This document shows positions 33,830 to 45,479 of a DNA stretch of 64,000 nt, in pieces (the stretch's first letter is position 1; each line of letters starts with the position of its first letter). This stretch comes from Bettongia penicillata ogilbyi (Eukaryota > Chordata > Mammalia > Diprotodontia > Potoroidae). The stretch spans positions 1,151,520-1,215,519 of the forward strand of contig JAJHZJ010000418.1 of the NCBI GenBank assembly GCA_023548195.1, read 5' to 3'. The position numbers and the translations under genes are program-made. Under the pieces are notes generated by a model. It saw nothing but the letters and a program-made list of their open reading frames with translations. It had not been told where the DNA came from and did no database searches.

Positions 33830-34470
33830 GTTGGTTGGTTGCTGTCCATTTTCAAAAAGGACGAAAGTGACATCGCTATGCTAGAGTCAAGTTACAGTGT
33901 GTCTGACTATGGCTGATCAGACCAATATGAGCTTGGATTTCTCTACTACAGATCGGGCACATGTGAACATTTGGGGTAGATTCTCTAAATTTGACATCCT
34001 GCGTTTCTTTTGAACTACTGTAATTCTACTTTGCTTATAGACCACAGTACTTTCTTTGATGAGGGCATGCCATGCTGGGTAATCCTGGGCCAGTGTCTCC
34101 CATATCATGAAATCAATTTTAAAGTTCTTCAGTGACACCTTGAGAGTGCCCATATGTCATTTCTTCTGATCACCATGTGAGCACTTGCCTTCTGTGAGTT
34201 CTCCATAAAATATTCTTTTAGGCAAGAGTATACTGGCATTTGAACAGTGTGACCAGTCCATTGGGGTTATACTGTCTGCAGTAAAATTTGAATGTTTGGC
34301 AGTTCTGTTCAAGAAGGGACTTTAGTGTCTGTTGATCCTACCAGGTGATCTTCAGAATCTTCCTAAGACAATTAAAATGGAAACGATTCAGTTTCCTGTC
34401 ATGGTGCTGGTATATGGTCCTGTATCCTATACTATAGTAACAGAACAATGATTCCATATTTTAATTCCTG
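33830..34470 (-). mobile_element. RTE LINE 3' region
   Basis: Starts with the TTGGTTGGTTGCTGTCC tail complement. On the minus strand 34153-33917 codes for KVSLKNFKIDFMIWETLAQD and further C-terminal residues also found in the RTE at 23 kb. 5'-truncated at about 34470 and full of stops. Confidence 0.8.
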
Positions 34471-35355
34471 ATGAAATGTTGAAGCTGGCATTGTCTGAAA
34501 CAACCACTCTTTTAGTTCAAATGAGTGTGTAAATATATGTTCTTCCTAAATTATGCACAAAATAGGTATGAAATCATGAACCCTCTCTGGGCTGAGTACC
34601 TATTAATATAATGAGGAGCATAGCATGTTCTTAATGTTAGGACCAAAGAGAAAGTTGTACTGTAGCTATTTATGGAAACAATGTTAATCTCTTAGAAAAA
34701 TGAATAGCTCATGTCATAGTTTTATGATCTGTTTTTGTAGAGGATTGGACATATGTATTCAAAAGTTTGCTTTTTATTATTATATTTTTCTATTATTTAA
34801 CTTTTCTACTTTTATGCCTTTCTATTATTTCACTTTTCCACTATTATGTTTTTCTCATTTCATTTTCCACTATTAGTTTTAAATTTTGATTTAGGGTATG
34901 CTTTTATGCAACACACATTTTTAATATAAATTCAACAAATATCTCAAAGCCAATTTTATTTCTTGGTACTTATGATTTATCATGCATTATAGAATTTGAT
35001 GATTTAAAAAAAAGTCTATTTCAAGTCCAATGGAAGTATTTTCTTTTTTATGAAAATTTAATTCTGTTTGATCAAAGAAATAGAAATTGGACAGAAGAAC
35101 TTAAGGTTTCTTTATATTTACTTACATATTTGTACATGGTTGAGGAGCAAATGGCTTGATGGACTATTTCACCACTCCCTGCCTTTTGTTGGTAGTTATT
35201 TTAAATTTTCCTTAATTCAGCTCAACAAACAGTAAGTGTAGAACATTATGTTTAGCACTGAAGAGGATACAAAGCTTAGATTAGATTCTCTGCTTTTATT
35301 TGGAATGGTTACTATGGGAAAGCTGGTCAGTGACAAGGATTATATGTCAAGATAT
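34471..35355. other. AT-rich sequence with a short minisatellite
   Basis: Unassigned apart from 34776-34885, where about three diverged copies of a roughly 30-bp unit with the core TTTCTATTATTT and CTTTTC occur in tandem. Confidence 0.45.
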
Positions 35356-35368
35356 AAAATTAGTTGAA

Positions 35369-35677
35369 GCTTGTCATGGTTGCATCCATTTGTAATCCCT
35401 GCCTCCACAGAGGCTGAGGCTGGTGAATTGCTTGAGTTTAGGAGTTCTGAGCTGCATAGGCTAATCCTGCTGGCTGTCCACAGTAAGTTTAGCATCCATG
35501 TAGTGATCCTCTGAGAAGGGGGTTGAACTCTAGGCTTCCTAAGGAGGGGTGAATTAGCCCAGGTAAGAAAGAGTAGGTCTAAGCTTTCATGCTAGTCAAA
35601 AGTGAGACAGGGTCTGTCAGTGGCTATTGCATTTCTAGCCTGGGTGAGAATAGGAATGAGATAGAAAAACAGTCTCT
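35369..35677 (+). pseudogene. RN7SL pseudogene: 7SL (SRP) RNA retropseudogene, full length
   Basis: 7SL is the RNA scaffold of the signal recognition particle. The whole RNA can be followed here: Alu-domain start 'catggttgcatcc' with the TGTAATCCC loop, GAGGCTGAGGCTGG, TTAGGAGTTCTGAGCTGCAT, the S-domain block CCTAAGGAGGGGTGAATT and CAGGTAAG, then CATTTCTAGCCTGGGTGAGA and the end AGTCTCT at 35671-35677. There are many substitutions and an insertion of about 10 bases near the end, so it is not functional. AAAATTAGTT flanks it at 35356-35365 and 35881-35890, which shows retroposition by L1 machinery. Confidence 0.9.
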
Positions 35678-35880
35678 AAATAAATTGGGGAAAGGGGGAG
35701 AGAGAGAGAGAAGGAAGGAGGAAGAAGAGGAGGGAGGGAGAGGAAAAAGGAAGGAGGGAGGAAAAGAGAGGAAAGAGGGAGGGAGACAGAAACAGAGATC
35801 TGTCTCCAGAGAGACAGAGACAGACTGAGACTGACAGAGAGACAGAGACACTCAGAGACAGAAATAGAGAGAGAATGAAC
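35678..35880. repeat. Purine-rich tract after the 7SL copy
   Basis: AAATAAATTGGGGAAAG passes into GA, GGAA and GACAGA runs. It lies inside the target duplication of the 7SL insertion, so it probably grew from the A-tail. Frames across it are artefacts. Confidence 0.85.
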
Positions 35881-35924
35881 AAAATTAGTTCATCTTATTC
35901 CTCTGGGGCAAATCAAGGTTTAGT

Positions 35925-36085
35925 AGAACCAACACTGTGTTCAGAACTGCATTCAAATCTTAACACATACTGTGTGACATTGGCCCATTAACGTTACGTC
36001 TTTTGGCCTTAATTTCCCCATTTGTAAAATGAGGGGATTTTACACGATAATCAATAATATCCATTCCAACTCAATCTCTGATCTA
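35925..36085 (+). mobile_element. MIR SINE
   Basis: 'gtgtgacattggcccattaa', 'ccccatttgtaaaatgaggg'. Confidence 0.7.
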
Positions 36086-36089
36086 TGGA

Positions 36090-37295
36090 GACTACTCTCC
36101 AGATTACAACAGTGAGCAACAACTTACTAGTTATTAGGTCCTGGGTTAGGCATTTGGGATATAAAGTCACAGACTGCAGACCCAAACCTTGTTGTTGAAG
36201 CATGGTTGAAATTCATTGGTAGCTCAATGTGGGGAGGTCACTGTCTGGTTTGAACTGGAGGTCTTGGCTGTTGACTTGGTACCTTTTATGAAACATTAAA
36301 ATGCCTTTTTGCCAAGTTTTTTTTAATACGTTGAAACAAAAAGATCCTTGAATCCAAGAAACTAGTTATTTGTTATTTTTCAAATGGTCTAAGATAAAAA
36401 TATTAGTGTGGGGTTTTTACTTGAGTTCTGTTTCTGAAATGGTCCTTGACAGGAACTGGAAATAGTTCTTGTCAATGCATCCATTAACTCATGTTACCAG
36501 AAGGGATGTGGGAGGCAGGCAGGGATTTCAGAGTCCTTTGTACATAGAAATCACGTCTGTCATTTAGTTTAAAGAAATGATTGATTTGTAAATCAAGTGA
36601 GAACACTGACTCTTACAAACAACTCCTATGCCTGGAAGCCTGAGTTTGCCTCTTTTTTTTTTAATGGAAATATTTTTCCCCATTTTATGACTAGCCAAAA
36701 TTTTTTTTAAAGTGACCAAACGAAAACACACTTTGGCATTCATGAAACCCAGAAAAGCCTAGGCAATTATAGGCTAATCCCAAAAAGTTTGAAGTTCCTT
36801 TATTTACCAGGAAAATGACCCGTCCACTTTCTTATCTTATGAAGTAGGCAAGTTGAAAACATTCTTTGAAACAATTATAGTACTCAATTTCTTTTTCCTC
36901 TAGAGACTAGTATACATACAAAACTAGTTTTTTTCCCCACACCTAATTACTTTCAGGTTTCAGCTGAGACCAATTATTTGTGTCTATTAGCAGAAGCTCA
37001 GTATATGGGATGGTCTCAAAAATGAGACAAAGTAGTGGTTTAGAACCATTTAATGGAGGAAGTGGGATAGTAGTAGTTTCTATGCAGCACCAAGGTTTTG
37101 GTTCACTCCTGGGAACAGAAGTTGAACAGGATTTTGGTTCTAAATTCCATTGCTTCAAAACTTGCAAAACTCTGCTGACCTGCAAAGAAGCGGCAGAAAT
37201 GTTTGAAGAATGACTGACAGACCTATACTTTATAGGATTTGGAAAGTCTTTTATAAAATGCCATTCAAAGTTTAGTTCAGTAGTATTAACAATAA
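36090..37295. other. Unassigned sequence
   Basis: Perhaps a faint antisense L2 end near 36110-36175. Otherwise no gene or repeat recognised; a 77-codon frame at 36980-37213 has no recognisable features. Confidence 0.4.
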
Positions 37296-37298
37296 ATG

Positions 37299-37550
37299 TA
37301 TATAGATAGTGCAGTGGATAGACTAACTAGGCTTGGAATCAGGAAGGCTCCTCTTCCTGAGTTAAAATCTGGCCTCAGATACTTCCCAGCTATGTGATCC
37401 TGGGCAAGTCACTTAACCCTGTTTGCCTCATTTTCCTTCTCTGTAAAAATAAGCTGGAGAAAGAAATGGCCAACCACTCTAGTATCTCTGCCATGAAAAT
37501 CCCAAATGGAATCACAAAGAGTCAGACATGACTGAGTGAATAGCAGCAGT
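37299..37550 (+). mobile_element. Marsupial tRNA-type SINE
   Basis: Sense copy: 'tagtgcagtggatagactaa', 'cctgggcaagtcacttaacc', 'agtcagacatgactgagtga'. Confidence 0.9.
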
Positions 37551-37602
37551 ACCTCAGTGATTAAACCTTTTAGTGTTTTTTTCTGAAGAGGCCTATGTGA
37601 AG

Positions 37603-37765
37603 GCTGTGTAGTGTAATGGACAAAGAATAGCTCTGGAGTCATGAAGACTTCCACTAATACACACTAACCATAGACAAATTACTTAATCTCTCTATGTCAA
37701 GATAAACAGCAATGATACTGCTCTGCCTGCATTTGTGGAGGGAATTTCCATGCCACAGAACTACA
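37603..37765 (+). mobile_element. MIR_Mars-type SINE
   Basis: 'tgtgtagtgtaatggacaaa', 'agacaaattacttaatctct', then the family's 'tggagggaatttccatgcc' end. Confidence 0.65.
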
Positions 37766-39035
37766 CTGAGGAAGTCATAGGCTCTGACAAGGCTAAAACT
37801 CATTTAATAAAAATCCGCTTTCCTCTAATAGTTCTATAGCATTTCTTAGCTTTCTGAATGTTTGTTTCTTTCCAGTGGTTTGGAAAATGAATCAATAGTT
37901 TTCCAAACTGTTACAACAGTTTGGAATATATTTCTATGGTATTCCTGAAGTCATCTGACCAAAGTCCCTAGCAAACTGCTTAAGTCTCCTAAGGTCATTC
38001 CAGACTATTTGCCCTCCTCTGTTATGTACTGAGGCAGGAAATGTTTTTCTCCTTTTTGATATGAGCAATTTAAGAAGCTTGGGGAGGATGAAAACAGCTC
38101 ACTATGCTATGCTATCAGCACCCTCCAGTTGTTTACCATGGCCTTTGCGATCTTAACTGGGACATCAAGTTCTCTTGGATACCAGTTAGGCCAGTATGGT
38201 TTTATATATAAGACAAAATAAACATTTCCCGTATGGCTTCAGAGGAATACTTCCCTGAGCCTTATCTCTCAATGTCATACAAGATAGGGAAGAAGAAAAG
38301 ATTCCTTTTGACCAAGCACTCTCTTTCATCCTTTAGAGAATTATGGTAGTATGACTTCAGAACATTTGGCTTTGCCTCAGAGGAGACAAAAAGCAGCACT
38401 CCTTCCCTCCCTGCATGTAACTTTTCTCTCTGCCTCCCCTTCCACCCCCCCCCATACTTAATTTTCCTGTTTGTGAATGGATCTGGCTCATATTCAAGGT
38501 CATCTAAAAACAATAAAGTACCTCAAGCCCTCCCATTCTTAAGGTTCTGTTTGAGAAGAATTGTTTATGCGTTGCCAAGTCTCATGAGCTGTCAGTTCAG
38601 CATGCCAGCGATGCTGAGGAATTTGACTGTTTCCAAAGGAAATTTTCTTATTGTAGTCGGCCCCCATAGCGAAAACACTCTATTATTGCAAAGTAAATGT
38701 AGACTTTGGCTTGGAAAATACTATCTACACTAGGATGGCCTGAGATCTTTTCATCAAGATAGGCTTACCATGAATTATTCCATAAAGTTCACTTCATGTG
38801 TAGGGAAATCACAATAGGCTCCACCCAGCTGAAAGACATCTTTCCTCCTTTTATGCTGTTATGAATTGCATTGGCTAGTGTATATCTATATACATATTTC
38901 TTTGCTCACTTAGAAAGAAAAAGACCACCTTGATTGTTTATCAGATATGTTCTTTGTCAAAGCCATATTCACTGTATACAATAGCATGAGGTTTTGAGCA
39001 AATAATTAAATGCACATATCTATTTTTTAGCAGGG
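37766..39035. other. Repeat-poor stretch
   Basis: No interspersed repeat or gene. 38480-38730 contains CpG-bearing, non-repetitive sequence resembling conserved non-coding DNA; evidence is weak. Confidence 0.35.
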
Positions 39036-39039
39036 ACAT

Positions 39040-39215
39040 ACAGTGAAAAGACCACTAACCTGGGCATAGTATATCATAAATTGGAATCCATGCTTTGTCA
39101 CTTCCTATGTAGCCTTGGGCAAATCACTCAGTTTTTCTGGGCAATCAGTTTCCTCATTTGCAAATGATGGATTAAGAAGTCATCTCCATGGTCCCTTTCA
39201 GTTTTGGAGCTATGT
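39040..39215 (+). mobile_element. MIR3-type SINE
   Basis: 'agccttgggcaaatcactca', 'ccatggtccctttcagtttt'. 39216-39800 beyond is unassigned. Confidence 0.7.
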
Positions 39216-39804
39216 GTTACAAAGTAGCACATCAAGGGTGTGCAAGTAAATACTTAACAACCAGGTCTCTAATATACAATGAAATACATATGGCACACTC
39301 TCAAGTTCAATCTTCATTATTAACATTTTACCCAATCACTTTCGTAAGTTTAGACAATCAACAAAACACTAAATCAGACCCTGATTTGTAGCATTTGCTA
39401 ATTCTCAAAATAGAAATGCTCATACTGAATATTTAAGAACTGTCTCCCCAGGAAGAGTAAGCTCCTACATTCCTATAACACTTGTACAGATGGTATACCC
39501 ACATATGCCCATCCTTGGGCATATAAGCAATAGAATTAAAAAAAAATGAAGCAGCACATGAACAGATCATACATTTTCATCACTTTCAGGTTATGCATAA
39601 AGGCATTTTAAGAGTATGAAACTCTAGTAAAACATGACAGTTTCTATATTGGGAGGGAACTCATAGGCCAGAAAATCTACTACATACATAAATAAGAATT
39701 TGCTCTACATCATATGGTCTTTCAACTTTTGCTGGAAGAGCAACAATGAAGGAGAATTCACTTTTATGCATATCCTGATGGTTATATTTTTTTATATATG
39801 TTTC

Positions 39805-39920
39805 TTCTATTTCTACCAATCCTCCCTAGTACTGACCCTTGGGGCTCAGGGGAACAAGTTTAATCCCACATTTATGCCAGGCCTTCAAATACTTGAAGAC
39901 AAAGCTTGTGTAAACAGCAG
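39805..39920 (-). mobile_element. CR1/L3 LINE fragment
   Basis: Antisense: 'tagtactgacccttggggct', 'ggaacaagtttaatccca', 'cttcaaatacttgaagacaa', the same region as 30290-30370. Confidence 0.6.
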
Positions 39921-40998
39921 ATATTCAATTTATCTCAACAAGGTAGCTTCTCTGCTTCATACCAAACCTTGACTACGCTTAATAAAGTACTAACCAGGGG
40001 GGTGGAGCCAAGATGGTGGAGTGAGAGCAACGACTCACCTAAGCTCTTAGACAAACTCCTTCAGATACCTCTAAAAAGAGAATCTGACCAAATTTTGCAG
40101 GTGCAATCCAACAGGAGATAGACTGTAGCAGATTCAAAGCCCAGGACAGACTAGAAGGTCCACAGGAAGGATCTGTCCCGCAGGGGTGAGCCCACAGCAC
40201 ATGGCACAGTGTATCCAGGGCAGCAGTATGGGAGGGCCCTGGGGAAAGTTGAGAGAGCAGCAGGCAGAACCAGTGGAGTGGCAGCCCAGGTGAGAAACCA
40301 GCAGAGCCAAGCGAGTGACAGCTACTGAGCACAAGATATCAGCTGCCGCAGCTCCTGAGACTTTTAGCCCGCAGATAAAACGTCTGTAAGTCACCTACTT
40401 GAACTTCCTGGAGCCACAATGGCAGAGTGATCAGTAAATGCTCTCTCCTTCCTCCTTGATGACCTCATAAGAACCATAAAATATTTCCCCAGAAAAATCC
40501 TGGATCAACAGAAACAGCAGAGGGGGCAAATAGTCTCATAATACCTGAGGCTAGGAAAATAGCTAAGGGGGATTCCTCCTACTGTGGCAGAGGCAAACTG
40601 AAAGGAGAGGGGCCCCAGGATGGTGGAAACTCACACAAGGACCCAGGCAAGCCTCAGCGCCAGGAGAGGAGCCCCAGGAGGGGTGGAAACTTGCACTAGG
40701 TTCTAGGCATGCCTCAGCACTCCAGGGGAAATGGGAAGACAATAGGGCAGCTGGGATCACCATCACCATCTCCTGAGCTTGCATTTGCCTCAGTTCAGCT
40801 GAGGAGATCTCCCATGACGAAACCACCAGACCACCCCTCCTGGGGTAGTTAACAAACTAACCCAGGGCTGATTGGGGAAACACAAAACAAAAAGACAAAA
40901 AGACACTTGCTCTTACCTTTTTCACGCAAGTCAGCTCAACACTAAGTTCTGCAGCTTCTAAATGAAAGAACCAGAAACCACAACACACAATCACCATC

Positions 40999-42108
40999 AT
41001 GAACAAGAAAAAGCAAAACAAGCGCAAAACAACCATAAAATCTTTCTATGGGGACAAGGACTAAAACACAAATACCAAAGAGGTCAGTAGGGAGACTATA
41101 CTTCCACCTGAAGCTTTGGAAGGGACTATGAACTGCTTGCATGCACAAACAGCTCTCCTCGAACAGCTGAAGAAGGAAATAGGAGAAACCAGCCAATGAT
41201 TTTAAAAGAATGAAGAAAGAAGTCACTGGTGAGAACATCTCTTTAAAAAGGAAAATTGAACAAATGGAAAAGGAAGTACAAAAATTAACTGGGGAAAATA
41301 ACTCCTTAAAAGGAACAATTGGACAGATGGAAAAGGAAGCAAAATACCTAACTGGGAAAATTGGACAAATGGAAAAGGAAGTACAAAAATTAACTAGAGA
41401 AAATAACTCCTTAAAAGGAAAAAATGGACAGATGGAAAAGGAGATGCAAAAGTTAACTGAAGAAAAGAATTTGATAAAAATTAGAATTGGGCAAGTAGAA
41501 ACTAATGACTCTATAAGACAGCAAGAATCAGTCAAACAAAATCTAAAGAATGAAAAGGTAGAAGAAAATGTAAAATATCGAATTGGAAAAACAACTGCCC
41601 TGGAAAATAGATCCAGAAAAGAAAATTTAAGAAATATTGGCCTGCCAGAAAGCCATGATGGAAAAAAAGAGTCTGGATAATATCTTCCAGGAAATCATCA
41701 AGGAAAACTGCCCAGAAGTGCAAGATCCAGAGGGCAAAATTGTCATCAAAAGAATCCACTGTTCACTTCCTGAAAGGGATCCCAAACTCAAAACCCCAAG
41801 AAATATCGTTGCCAAATTCCAGAACTATCAAGTGAAGGAGAAAATACTACAGACAGTCAGAAAGAAACCATTCAAATATTGAGGAGCTACAGTCAGGATC
41901 ACACAGGACCTTGCATTAAAAAACTGAAGAAAATGGAATCTGATATTCCGTAAGGCAAAGGAGATGGGACTACAACCAAGGATCAACTACCTAGCAAAGT
42001 TCAGCATAACATTTCGGGCAAGGAGATGGTCATTCAATGAAGTGAGGGATTTCCAGACCTTCCTGACAAAAATGCCAGAACTTAATAGAAAATTCGATCT
42101 TCACATGT
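40999..42108 (+). pseudogene. L1 ORF1 protein, broken
   Basis: ORF1 chaperone frame. Likely start MNKKKQNKRK at 40999, with a stop soon after and a frame change before 41210. The coiled coil (41210-41500) is made of near-exact repeats of 21, 14, 21 and 21 residues starting QMEKE. The RRM region follows (NLRNIGLPESHDGKK near 41620-41670, then a frameshift to CPEVQDPEG), then RDPKLKTPRNIVAKF and VKEKILQTVRKKPFKY, a stop at 41881, and C-terminal remnants to 42108. About 370 codons if unbroken, the family norm. Confidence 0.85.
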
Positions 42109-42699
42109 AGGTCTCAAGAGAGGCACAAAAAGGTAAACAGGGGGGAAAAAAGAAAACTTGTTGCTCAATTTGGGCAAACTGTTTGCGTCCCTATAAGGGA
42201 AGAGGATACTTGTTAATCTTGAGAATTGTACATCTGTTATGAAATATAAAATGCATATACATAGAGGGAACAGGTATAAAGTAAATGATGTCATGTTAAA
42301 AATATGATTTAAGCATGCGAAGGGATTGTAACAGGAGGTGTGAAAAGGAGGAAGCAGAAAATGGTAAATTACATCATAGGAAGAAGTACAAAATGATAGT
42401 AAAGAGAAAGAGGGGAGAGAGATGAGCATTGTTTGAGAGGTGCTCTCATCTGATTTGGTTCAAGGAGGGAACAATAAACTTAATTATATAATTCTAACTA
42501 GCTCTATAGGCAGTAGGAGGGGAAGGGGGAAGAAAGGGGAGGGGAAGCTAAAAGGGAGGGAAGAAGCAGTAAGGGTAAAGGGGATTAAAAGGGAGCGGGC
42601 TAAAAGAAGGAAGGGAAGGCTGCAGGAGGTGGTGGTGAAAAGTGAAAACTATTGAGGAGGGGAAGGGAGACAGGAGAACCAAAAGCACAAATGGTGGGA

Positions 42700-43669
42700 A
42701 AGAGGATGGAGGGAAATACACAGATTGCAATCATAACTGTGAATGTGAATGGAATGAACTCTCCCATAAAACAGAGGTGGATAGCAGAATGGATTAAAAG
42801 CCATAATCCAACAATATGTTGTTTACAAGAAACACATTTGAAACAGGGGGATACACATACACCGGGTAAAGGTCAAAGGTTGGAGCAGAATATATTGTGC
42901 TTCAGCTGATGTAAGAAAATCAGGAGTAGCAATCCTAATCTCAGACAAAGCAAAAGCAGAAATAGATCTAATCAAAAGGGACAAGTAAGGAAACTATATC
43001 CTGCTAAAAGGCACCATAGACAATGAAGCAATATCATCACTAAACATGTATGCTCCCAGTGATATAGTATCCAAATTCTTAGAGGAGAGGTTGGGGGAGT
43101 TGAAGGAAGAAATTGACAGCAAAACTCTACTAGTGGGGGACCTCAACCTCCCCCTCTCTGAATTTGATAAATCTAACCTCAAAATAAACAAGAAAGAGGT
43201 TAAGGAGGTAAATAAAACTCTGGATAAGGTAGATATGATAGATCTCTGGAGAAAATTGAATGGGAATGGAAAGGAATATACCTTTTTCTCAGCAGTATAT
43301 GGCACATATACAAAAATTGACCATGTACTAGGACATAAAAACCTCACAATCCAGTGCAGAAAGGCAGAGATAATCAATGCATCCTTCTCAGATCATAATG
43401 CGATAAAAACTATATGTAATAAAAGGCCATGGAAAGATAAACTAGAAATCAATTGGAAACCAAATAATCTAATCATAAAGAAGGAGTGGGTTAAAGAAGA
43501 AATCATAGAAACAATCAACAACTTCATTCAAGGGAATGACAATAATGAGACAACCTACCAAATCTTAAGGGATACTGCAAAAGCAGTTCTTAGGGGAAGT
43601 TTTATATCTTTGAATGCCTACATAAATAAAATAGAGAAAGAGGAGATCAATACCTGGGCATGCAGCTGA
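42700..43669 (+). pseudogene. L1 ORF2 endonuclease domain, broken
   Basis: APE-like endonuclease that nicks the target. Visible: ITVNVNGMNSPIKQRW, then CCLQETHLK with the catalytic glutamate, a frame break near 42905, NYILLKGTIDNEAIS (stop just before it), LLVGDLNLPLS, KIDHVLG, and the SDH catalytic motif at 43388-43396. The linker follows to a stop at 43669. All classic L1 endonuclease signatures are present, yet the frame is interrupted at least twice. Confidence 0.85.
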
Positions 43670-43989
43670 AAAAAACTAGAAAAAGAACAAATTGAAAATC
43701 CTCAAGTAAATACCAAATTAGAAATACTGAAAACCAAAGGAGAGATTAATAAAATTGAAATTAGGAAAATTATTGAATTAATAAATAAATAAATAAATGA
43801 AATGGTTGGTTTTATGAAAAAAACTAATAAAATTGATAAACCTTTGGTCAGTTTGATTTAAAAAGAAAGAAAGAAGGAAATCAAATTACTAATATCAAAA
43901 ATGAAAGTGGTGGACTCACCTCCAATGAATAGGAAATTAAAACAATAATTAGAAATTATTTTGCCCAACTTTATGCCCATAAATTCGAC

Positions 43990-45085
43990 AATCTAAATGA
44001 GATGGATAAGTATTTTAAAACATACAAATTGCCCATATTAACAGAAGAAGAAGTTGAATACTTAAACAACCCCATCTCAGAAAAAGAAATTGAACAAGCT
44101 ATCAATGAACTCCCTAGGAAAAAATCTCCAGGGCCAGATGGATTTACAAGTGAATTCTATCAAACATTAAAAGAACAGTTAATTCCAATACTATATAGAC
44201 TATTTTTGAAAATTGGGGAAGAAGGAGTCCTCCCAAATTCCTTTTATGATACAAATATGGTTTTGATACCTAAGCCAGGAGAGACAAAACAGAGAAAGAA
44301 AATTATAGACCAATTTCTCTAATGAATGTAGATGCAAAAATTTTAAATAAGATTTAGCAAAATGAATACAGCATCTTATCACGAGAATAATACATTATGA
44401 TCAGGTAGGTTTCATACCAGGAATGCAGGGCTGGTTCAATATTAGGAAAACTATTAGCATTATTGATCATATCAACAACAAAACTAACAAAAACTACATG
44501 ATTATCTCAATAGATGCAGAAAAAGCTTTTGACAAAATACAAAACCCATTTCTATTAAAAACACTGGAGAACGTAGGAATAAAGGGAACTTTTCATAAAA
44601 TAATAAGCAGTACCTACCTAAAACCATCATCAAGGATTATATGCAACAGAGATAAACTAGATTCATTTCCAATAAGATCAGGGGTGAAACAAGGATGTCC
44701 ATTATCACCACTATTATTCTATATGGTAGTAGAAATGTTAGCTATGGCAATTAGAGAAGATAAAGAAATTGAAGGAATAGGAATAGGCAGAGAAGTAACT
44801 AAGTTATCACTCTTTGCAGATGATATGATGATATACTTAGAGAATCCCAGAGATTCAAGTCAGAACTACTTAAAATAATAAACACCTTTGGCAAAGTTGC
44901 AGGTTACAAGAGAAACCTGCACAAATCTTCTGCATTCCTATATATTAATAACAAAATCCAACAGCAAGAGATAGAAAGAGAAATCCCATTTAAAGCTAGG
45001 GTAGACACTATAAAATATCTGGGAGTTTACCTGCCAAAACAAACCCAGGGACTATATGAACACAATTACAAGGCTATGCACAAAT
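43990..45085 (+). pseudogene. L1 ORF2 reverse transcriptase domain, truncated
   Basis: Copies L1 RNA at the nick. Fragments in order: [15 protein letters not shown] (about 44120), a frame break at 44322, MQGWFNIRK and [14 protein letters not shown] (44423 on), [13 protein letters not shown], and the active site F-A-D-D at 44813-44824 with both aspartates. After 44878 the frame shifts and reads GKVAGYKRNLHKS and IKYLGVYLP before the element stops. The thumb, C-terminal and Cys-rich parts are absent. Confidence 0.85.
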
Positions 45086-45189
45086 AAGGAAATACTAACC
45101 AGTACTTCACTGGTATGGGAAGAATCTGACCTGGAAACAAATGTCTTCATTACAATCCCTACAGAAAGCCTGCAAGTTATAATATGTTA

Positions 45190-45355
45190 ATTTTTTTTTT
45201 TTTAATTTTTTGATTTCTTTGTTAGAGGGACCTTCCAATGAGGAAACTCTCTCTACCAATGCAGATAAGAAATTGCTCTGCTCCTTTCAGCCTTAGAGAT
45301 TTGCCTGGTATGCCAAGAGGTTCTGTGACTTGGCTGGGTAAAGCAACCAAGAGCT
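45190..45355 (-). mobile_element. MIR_Mars-type SINE with T-run start
   Basis: A T-run at 45190-45204, then antisense family sequence: 'actctctctaccaatgcaga', 'gagatttgcctggtatgcca', 'ggttctgtgacttggctgg'. Confidence 0.6.
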
Positions 45356-45479
45356 TAACTTTCTAGATGAAATGTTCTGACATTATTCTCTTGGCTAGAG
45401 TTCAAGTCTGGCCAACTTAGTAAAGGCTAGGCCTTCTTAGGGTGTAGATAGTTACTGTAGCCATGGAAAAGCAAATTAT

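Larger units (their letters stand above)
39988..45102 (+). mobile_element. L1 LINE with 5' end but no 3' end, TSD-flanked
   Basis: Starts at the canonical L1 leader (GGGGGTGGAGCCAAGATGG from 39998), then a 1.0-kb 5' UTR, ORF1, a 0.6-kb purine-rich inter-ORF spacer and ORF2 up to just after the RT domain. It ends near 45090 without C-terminal ORF2, 3' UTR or a long A-tail. TACTAACCAG occurs at 39988-39997 and 45093-45102. The left junction CTT|AATAAA fits L1 endonuclease preference. Stops and frameshifts make it inactive. Confidence 0.85.

Noticed and set aside
35369..35677. Functional 7SL RNA gene
   Set aside because: Many substitutions in conserved helices, a 10-base insertion and a target duplication show a retrocopy.
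35589..35882. Glu/Arg-rich and Leu/Ser-rich frames
   Set aside because: They run from the 7SL retrocopy into its purine tail.
41255..41500. CRISPR-like direct repeats
   Set aside because: The repeats lie in an L1 ORF1 coiled coil without unique spacers, in a mammalian context.
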